DNA from: Candidatus Obscuribacter sp.
GTDB taxonomy: Bacteria > Cyanobacteriota > Vampirovibrionia > Obscuribacterales > Obscuribacteraceae
Length of the DNA: 64,000 bases
Reading direction: 5' to 3'
Assembly: GCA_016718315.1 (NCBI GenBank)
Contig: JADKDV010000005.1
Span: 372,001 to 436,000 of the forward strand
Shown here: one piece after another, positions 59,473 to 64,000 of the stretch
Position numbering within the stretch: the first letter of the stretch is position 1
Layout: every line of letters begins with the position of its first letter
Notes under the pieces: generated by a model
Database searches by the model: none
The model's input: the letters and a program-made list of their open reading frames with translations, nothing else
What the model was told of the DNA's origin: nothing
Made by a program: the position numbers and the translations under genes

Positions 59473-60045
59473 ATGATCAACCATACTTTCACTTTGACGA
59501 CTGGCAGCGGAACAACGGTCAAGGGCTTGAAGGAAACACCGATGCTCGTACTGGGCGTCCTGTCCTCAGGAATGGGACTGGGCTCTCAGATTGCCGAACT
59601 CGATCACCAACTCGGTGGCGTCATCTCCAGCGAAATTTCCAAGCGTGGCTTCCAGGGTGACCTCGGCAAGCATTTCACGCTGGAAATCGAGCAAAAAGGC
59701 GCTCCCCAGAACGTGCTCGTGCTCGGCCTCGGCTCACCCGACAAGTTTGACCGAAAGGCCATCACCAGGGCAATGAAGATTGCAGTCGGACGTGCCGTCA
59801 GGCTCGGCTGCAACAAGATTACTATCCCCATTCTGCCCAACCGGCAGACCAGCACTCTCAATCTGCGAGGGCAGGCTTTTATCATCCGCCAGGCGGTTGA
59901 GACCAAGCTTGCCGACCTGGAAAGCGGTGCTGTGGAAGCGCTCGAAGTCGAGTTGCTCTGCAGCCCTCAGGCCAAGTCGCATCTCGCCCAGGGTCTGGCA
60001 TGCAAGCGCATGGATGCGGAAGGTACTTGCTGCGACGAGCAGTAA
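59473..60045 (+). CDS. stand-alone M17 leucyl-aminopeptidase N-terminal-domain protein
   Basis: 190 aa. It matches the N-terminal (macro-like) domain of PepA: LDHQLGGVISSEISKRGFQGDLGKHFTL, NVLVLGLGSPDKFDRKAITRAMKIAVGRAVRLG. The M17 catalytic domain with its metal ligands is missing: the protein stops after a Cys-containing tail (CKRMDAEGTCCDEQ). Stand-alone versions of this domain may bind DNA, as PepA does, or regulate a full-length aminopeptidase; neither can be decided here. GAGG lies eight bases before ATG 59473. A terminator follows. Confidence 0.75.
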   Translation: MINHTFTLTTGSGTTVKGLKETPMLVLGVLSSGMGLGSQIAELDHQLGGVISSEISKRGFQGDLGKHFTLEIEQKGAPQNVLVLGLGSPDKFDRKAITRAMKIAVGRAVRLGCNKITIPILPNRQTSTLNLRGQAFIIRQAVETKLADLESGAVEALEVELLCSPQAKSHLAQGLACKRMDAEGTCCDEQ

Positions 60046-60081
60046 CACCGCTCTGAAAAACCAGTCGATGTTGTAGGAGAG

Positions 60082-60130
60082 ACGCGCTCAGTGTGTAACA
60101 GCACTGAGTGCGTTCTTTCTTTTTCTTCTC
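60082..60130 (+). terminator. rho-independent terminator after the M17-N gene
   Basis: ACGCGCTCAGTG (60082-60093) pairs with CACTGAGTGCGT (60102-60113); a T-rich tract (TCTTTCTTTTTCTTC) follows. Confidence 0.75.
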
Positions 60131-60148
60131 TCTCTCTCTCTCTCTCTC
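60125..60148. repeat. (CT)n dinucleotide repeat
   Basis: About eleven uninterrupted CT units follow the terminator. Such repeats are slippage-prone; being outside any gene it may be neutral. Confidence 0.75.
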
Positions 60149-60656
60149 ATGTTTTTAAATTTGCTGATTTGGTGTTTTGCTTTTTTGGCATTTTTACTAT
60201 TTAAGGTAGTTGACGCTCTTTTATTGGCTAAAAATGACCTGCCCTTTTAATGCTTGTGTAAGTCATTGATGAGTTCTGGTAAAAGCTTGCTTGCCTTCGC
60301 TAAGTGTAGGTCTATCAGTGCCTAAGCTTTTGACCACGGTATGTCCCACTTACACTCTCTAAAGCTCATGATTGGAGCCTAAATAAGCTTGTCGGTAAAG
60401 CATCCCCAAACGTAGGGTGCTCTTATCTCTATTTATTTCTCTCTCTAAAACAAACACCCAAGAAGCTCTAACAACCTCATCTTTTGATTTTTGTGCGCTG
60501 GTACTGTGCCAGACGACCCGCACCATTGCAAAAGACCCTGACCGCGGCCTAAAGCCAGAGCTATCCCATAGAGCGTGATAGGCAAGCATTGTCTCAAGAG
60601 CATTGTTTGCCTATCCCGCTTTACTCAACCAGCTTTTAACCTGTAGGAGAGTAATC

Positions 60657-61631
60657 ATGACTGTCCACAAAAGCGCCGTCCAAATCGGACGCGAAATGTT
60701 TGACTGCGCCTGGGTTGCCATCCAGGAACGGTTTTTTGACCAGGAGAGGCTTGTGGCACTGGATTGGCCCTCGCTCCGTCATAGCTTTGATGCACGCATC
60801 ACCGACGCTGTCAGCGCCCGGGCATGCGTGCGTGAACTCCTGGCTAAGCTCGGCGACAAATTTACCTGTGTCCTGGAAACAGCTGAGGTCAACGCCAAAG
60901 CTGCCGGTCGCATCAGCGAGAGCAATCTCTATGCCTACAACCGTGTCATGGCAAACAACCTGGGCTACATCGGCATCAGCTCGTTTGACCACAGCGATAT
61001 CTTTGAACAGGTGCGCGAGAGGCTTGAGGGCGTCGCCCACTGTGATGGCTATGTCGTTGACCTGCGTGGCAATGGCGGCGGACTGATCACCGAGACGACT
61101 CACGTACTCGAGTTGTTTATCCACGAAGCTGCAGTGTGCTTTATCGACACGCGTGAAAAGAAGGAGCTGACCGAGCGCTTCATTGGCTTTACCGCCGAGC
61201 ACTACGTCAACTACACTGAGGCGCCTGGCGTCGAGCCTGACAAAAGCCTCTACCTGCGCCGTCCTGCCATGGTGGCGGGCAAGCCCATGGTTATTCTGGT
61301 GGACCAGGATACCGCCAGCTCAGCTGAACTCTTCACCGCTGCCCTCAGAGCCAGCGCAACCAATGGCGACATCGTCGTCATGGGTGAGCGCACACATGGC
61401 AAAGGCATCGGTCAGGCAGACTTTGTGGTGCACCCGGAGCTGACCATCAAAATCAGCTTCATGCGCTTCTATTCGCCTGAACAGAAGTGGTTTGGCGATG
61501 CCACGCAGGGCGAAGGGCATGGTATCAATCCTGATATCACGCTCTCGTCCGAGGCCGTTGCCAATTCCCACCAGGGAGTGAAAGCTGCCAGCGAGCATCT
61601 TCTCACAGTACTTGCTGCTAAGCGGCACTGA
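60657..61631 (+). CDS. S41-family (C-terminal processing protease-like) peptidase without PDZ domain
   Basis: 324 aa. Core S41 motifs: YIGISSFDHSD, DGYVVDLRGNGGGLI, VILVDQDTASSAELFTAAL (catalytic Ser in the TASSAE context) and MGERTHGKGIGQ (catalytic Lys), then HGINPDI near the C-terminus. There is no signal peptide or membrane helix, and the usual PDZ domain between the N-terminal part and the core is absent, so it is probably a cytoplasmic, tricorn/CtpA-like protease. AGGAG eight bases before ATG 60657; an in-frame extension to 60603 is rejected. Substrate unknown. Own terminator. Confidence 0.8.
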   Translation: MTVHKSAVQIGREMFDCAWVAIQERFFDQERLVALDWPSLRHSFDARITDAVSARACVRELLAKLGDKFTCVLETAEVNAKAAGRISESNLYAYNRVMANNLGYIGISSFDHSDIFEQVRERLEGVAHCDGYVVDLRGNGGGLITETTHVLELFIHEAAVCFIDTREKKELTERFIGFTAEHYVNYTEAPGVEPDKSLYLRRPAMVAGKPMVILVDQDTASSAELFTAALRASATNGDIVVMGERTHGKGIGQADFVVHPELTIKISFMRFYSPEQKWFGDATQGEGHGINPDITLSSEAVANSHQGVKAASEHLLTVLAAKRH

Positions 61632-61662
61632 CTGCCTGCTCTGTGTTAGGGCGTAACTTTGG

Positions 61663-61700
61663 AAGGGTGGGCATTTCGGTGCCCATCCTTGCCATTTTTC
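61663..61700 (+). terminator. rho-independent terminator of the S41 gene
   Basis: AAGGGTGGGC (61663-61672) pairs with GCCCATCCTT (61681-61690), followed by GCCATTTTTCTTTTTG. Confidence 0.8.
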
Positions 61701-61785
61701 TTTTTGCTTTGATTTACTGTATCGTATAGTGCGGCCGGCTGGGAGCAGGAGCAGAAGTTATTTCTTCTGCTTCTATCAGGTCTTA

Positions 61786-62811
61786 CTAGACAGGCAGCGG
61801 ATTGCGGTTAGCAAACTGACGCTGGTGCCAGTAAGGATAAATTGGTGTAACAGCGCTTGCCTGATCTAGTCTGGCAATTTGTGCAGCACTGAGTTGCCAA
61901 CCAATGGCGCCCAGGTTTTGCTTGAGCTGCTCGATATTGCGCGCTCCAATTACTACATTGGAGACTGTAGGACGTGTTAGCAGCCAATTGAGTGCTATTT
62001 GTGGCACTGTCTTACCTGTTTCGCTGGCCACTTCCTGCAATACGTCAACCACTTTGTAGAGATATTCGTCATCTACCTGTGGACCTTTGTCTGCTGTTTC
62101 GTGCAGACGGCTTTCTTTGGGTAGCGGCGTGTTGCGTGCGATTTTGCCGGTGAGACGCCCCCAACCAAGCGGACTCCAGACCATTGTGCCAATGTTTTGG
62201 TCTAGCCCCAGGGGCATTAGCTCCCATTCAAATTCACGACCAATCAAAGAGTAATAAGCCTGGTGGCTGACATAACCAGCCCAACCATTTTGTTTGGCGA
62301 TATCGTTGGCCTTCATCAGATGCCAGCCGCTAAAGTTTGAGCAACCGATATAGCGCACCTTGCCACTTTTGACGAGAGTATCCAGCGTGCTCATCACTTC
62401 TTCTACTGGTGTCAATGCGTCAAATCCGTGCATAAAATAAACGTCGATATAGTCTGTTTTGAGACGCCTCAGGCTATCATCGCAAGCCTTAATCAGGTGA
62501 TATCTCGATGAACCAACATTGTTTTGTTCATCGCTCATCGCAAAAGTAGCTTTGGTAGAGATAAGCACTTTGTCGCGCCGGTTTTTAACTGCTTCTCCCA
62601 GGATTTCTTCAGCCATACCAAGTGAATAAATATCAGCGGTATCAAAAAAATTGACTCCAGCATCAAGACAAATGTCCACCATTTTTGTAGCTTCGGCCAC
62701 ATCGGTGGCGCCCCAGGCTTTAAAAAACTCAGTGCCTCCGCCAAAAGTGGCAGCGCCAAAACTCAAGACGGGTACTTTTAAGCCACAATTGCCAAGTAAT
62801 CTGTATTCCAC
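61786..62811 (-). CDS. aldo/keto reductase
   Basis: 341 aa. (beta/alpha)8 AKR fold with the catalytic set: Asp and Tyr in FFDTADIYSLGMAEE, Lys in VLISTKATF, His in VYFMHGFD. NADPH-binding marks include YIGCSNFSGWHL and VVIGARNIEQLKQNL near the end. Reduces aldehydes/ketones; specificity unknown. Start at GTG 62811 with AGGAG seven bases before; an ATG nine codons upstream (62838) is in frame but has no ribosome-binding site. Confidence 0.85.
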   Translation of the reverse strand: MEYRLLGNCGLKVPVLSFGAATFGGGTEFFKAWGATDVAEATKMVDICLDAGVNFFDTADIYSLGMAEEILGEAVKNRRDKVLISTKATFAMSDEQNNVGSSRYHLIKACDDSLRRLKTDYIDVYFMHGFDALTPVEEVMSTLDTLVKSGKVRYIGCSNFSGWHLMKANDIAKQNGWAGYVSHQAYYSLIGREFEWELMPLGLDQNIGTMVWSPLGWGRLTGKIARNTPLPKESRLHETADKGPQVDDEYLYKVVDVLQEVASETGKTVPQIALNWLLTRPTVSNVVIGARNIEQLKQNLGAIGWQLSAAQIARLDQASAVTPIYPYWHQRQFANRNPLPV

Positions 62812-62865
62812 AATGTATCTCCTGAAGGACTGAGTCATTTTAGACCCTTGCCATCTGGAAGGCTA

Positions 62866-63741
62866 TTATTGTTGCGCCGTGCCACCTGTGGCACTGGCCG
62901 CTCCGATAACAGTAAGTTTGCTCGCTGTCTGTGGACCAAGACCCGTGCCTACTGGCAAAAAGAGCTTGACTCGACAGGCGCTGGGCAGGTAGTCGCCTGG
63001 TACAGCTCCATAGTTGGCGTTGAGGATAATGCGAGCTGGTGCCACTGTTTTGGCTACAGGCGCACTGAGTGTGCCGATTTTGTAATTGAGGTCGCCGTCT
63101 GAGCCCGGTAGTTTGGCGTTGATGTCGTGCTTGTAGAGCTTGAGACCTGTGACACTGAGATAGTTTTGTGTCTGGTCATGTAATTCTAGCTCGGGTATAT
63201 TTTTGAGAGCTTCAACATTGGATTCGGTGTTTATTACTCTTCCGCATTGCCAGCCACCTAGCTCTGGGGTCTCGACCTGGAGCCAGGGTAAGTACATAGC
63301 ATAGGTTTGATTGATCTGGTTGTATTTATCAAGCATGGCTTGATGAGCTTCTGATTTTGCCACCATGGACAGTTGCACTCTTTGGCTCTCCAGCTTTTGG
63401 GCTGAGTCGCGGGATTCATCTAGTAGCTCCTGCGCTAGCGAGGCCAGTCCGGGATTATTATCGAGGCAATCTTGATATTGCTGGCGGTCGTGAAAAACAA
63501 GCTGACGATTGCGGGCGATCATATTATTCATCTGCCCGAGACGATCTTTGTCATTGAGCTTACGAGCAGCAGCTAGAGCCATTTCGTTGGCGCTTGCTTG
63601 CAGTCTGTTGTGCTCAAAAAACAGGCCGCCGTAAGAGTAGCCGATTAAAAGTGCGATAGCCAGGATGCTCACTATCACCATCGATAGGACCAGGACTGAG
63701 CCTCGTTGTTGTCTCCCGTTTTTGCTAAAGTGCCTTTTCAT
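62866..63741 (-). CDS. TadG-like pilus-assembly/secreted protein
   Basis: 291 aa. A polar N-terminus, one hydrophobic helix (residues about 14-36, GSVLVLSMVIVSILAIALLIG) and then ANEMALAAARKLND, the pattern at the start of TadE/TadG-like proteins (helix followed by D/N-ALAAA). The rest is extracytoplasmic and has no recognised domain. Such proteins belong to tight-adherence (Flp) pilus systems. The following gene at the window end is in the same direction, 28 bases upstream, and may belong to the same cluster. Confidence 0.65.
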   Translation of the reverse strand: MKRHFSKNGRQQRGSVLVLSMVIVSILAIALLIGYSYGGLFFEHNRLQASANEMALAAARKLNDKDRLGQMNNMIARNRQLVFHDRQQYQDCLDNNPGLASLAQELLDESRDSAQKLESQRVQLSMVAKSEAHQAMLDKYNQINQTYAMYLPWLQVETPELGGWQCGRVINTESNVEALKNIPELELHDQTQNYLSVTGLKLYKHDINAKLPGSDGDLNYKIGTLSAPVAKTVAPARIILNANYGAVPGDYLPSACRVKLFLPVGTGLGPQTASKLTVIGAASATGGTAQQ

Positions 63742-63769
63742 TTTTTGACCTGTGCTATTACTTTGTCAC

Positions 63770-64000
63770 TTATTCGTTGACAAAATATTGAGATGTACTG
63801 GGATCCCGGCTGAAGTTTTCCCAGGGCGATGCTACGTGCATGTGCATGGTAATAGGGCTGGTAAACCCGGGCAAACCGGCTGTAGCACTAAACATTGGTG
63901 GGATTGAACAGTCTGCTGAAATTTCCATAGAGTAGAGACTGGGCTTTTGTGCACCGTCAGGCAGCCACTCTGCTGGTATCATATCGCCACCATTGACTGA
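63770..64000 (-). CDS. C-terminal part of an unknown gene (continues past the window)
   Basis: The frame is open to the right edge, so only the last 76 codons are seen. The fragment ISADCSIPPMFSATAGLPGFTSPITMHMHVASPWENFSRD shows no recognised motif. Its position directly upstream of the TadG-like gene suggests a further Tad-type pseudopilin or secreted protein, which is inference. Confidence 0.5.
   Translation of the reverse strand, partial: SVNGGDMIPAEWLPDGAQKPSLYSMEISADCSIPPMFSATAGLPGFTSPITMHMHVASPWENFSRDPSTSQYFVNE

Larger units (their letters stand above)
60046..60656. other. intergenic region with terminator and CT microsatellite
   Basis: Contains the terminator (60082-60130) and a (CT)n repeat (60125-60148), then about 500 AT-rich bases up to the S41 gene with no convincing frame. 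Confidence 0.45.

Noticed and set aside
60125..60148. CT repeat as part of a CRISPR or phase-variable gene
   Set aside because: Simple dinucleotide run outside any reading frame; no repeat-spacer pattern is present in the window.

Overview
The window is a compact, roughly 52-55% GC (estimated by eye) bacterial chromosome segment with about 58 protein genes, no rRNA, no recognisable tRNA, no CRISPR array and one insertion sequence. The mix of a cyanophycinase-like S51 peptidase, an MglA-type small GTPase beside a DUF4388/GGDEF-like protein, TadG-like pilus-assembly genes, many short TPR proteins and many orphan membrane proteins is compatible with a non-photosynthetic cyanobacterial relative (Vampirovibrionia/Melainabacteria, for instance the Obscuribacter group). 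That is an inference from gene content, not a proven placement.

Layout. 0-6.3 kb: end of a NUDIX gene, a nucleoside hydrolase, a small membrane protein, a MocR-type regulator whose PLP lysine is replaced by Gln, and a two-gene unit of a degenerate FtsH-M41-like domain protein plus an orphan 420-aa protein. 6.4-15.5 kb: a run of minus-strand genes separated by hairpins (cyanophycinase-like, Pth2, TerC, serpin, DUF4442, SohB-like S49 protease, two paralogous unknown proteins, small membrane proteins). 16-31.5 kb: mixed metabolism and transport (OsmC, TauE/SafE, GH130 phosphorylase, MsbA-like ABC exporter, LOG-family, thioredoxin, fumarase, VOC, NUDIX with zinc ribbon), ending with a guanidinium exporter preceded by a clear guanidine-II riboswitch. 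31.8-45 kb: a 648-aa multipass membrane protein, small secreted proteins, mglA with its DUF4388/GGDEF-like neighbour, a GH133 glycogen-debranching enzyme, a TPR protein, an HD-domain protein and a very long MerR-type regulator.

45.6-48.3 kb is a nucleoside-salvage operon: deoB, a half-length purine nucleoside phosphorylase (PNP) homologue without catalytic residues, and a PNP gene broken by one extra G. 48.9-50.4 kb holds small proteins. An IS1380-type element lies at 50.7-52.2 kb. 52.5-58.5 kb is the most unusual locus: a 1054-aa TPM/YgcG-like membrane protein with an enormous cytoplasmic helical region, followed by three tandem membrane-anchored coiled-coil paralogues (two nearly identical), with strong hairpins in every gap and a terminator at the end. 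59-64 kb has a stand-alone M17 leucyl-aminopeptidase N-domain protein, a cytoplasmic S41 protease without PDZ domain, an aldo/keto reductase and TadG-like genes running off the end.

How the parts may work together: the nucleoside hydrolase and the deoB/PNP operon serve nucleoside salvage; GH130 and GH133 act on storage or oligosaccharides; MglA and its neighbour look like a polarity/motility signalling pair; and the TPM/coiled-coil locus looks like a membrane-bound scaffold or stress system not described as such to my knowledge. Codon use is strongly polarised: the serpin, the 648-aa membrane protein, the coiled-coil/TPM locus and several small proteins use a GC-rich, restricted codon set expected of highly expressed genes.
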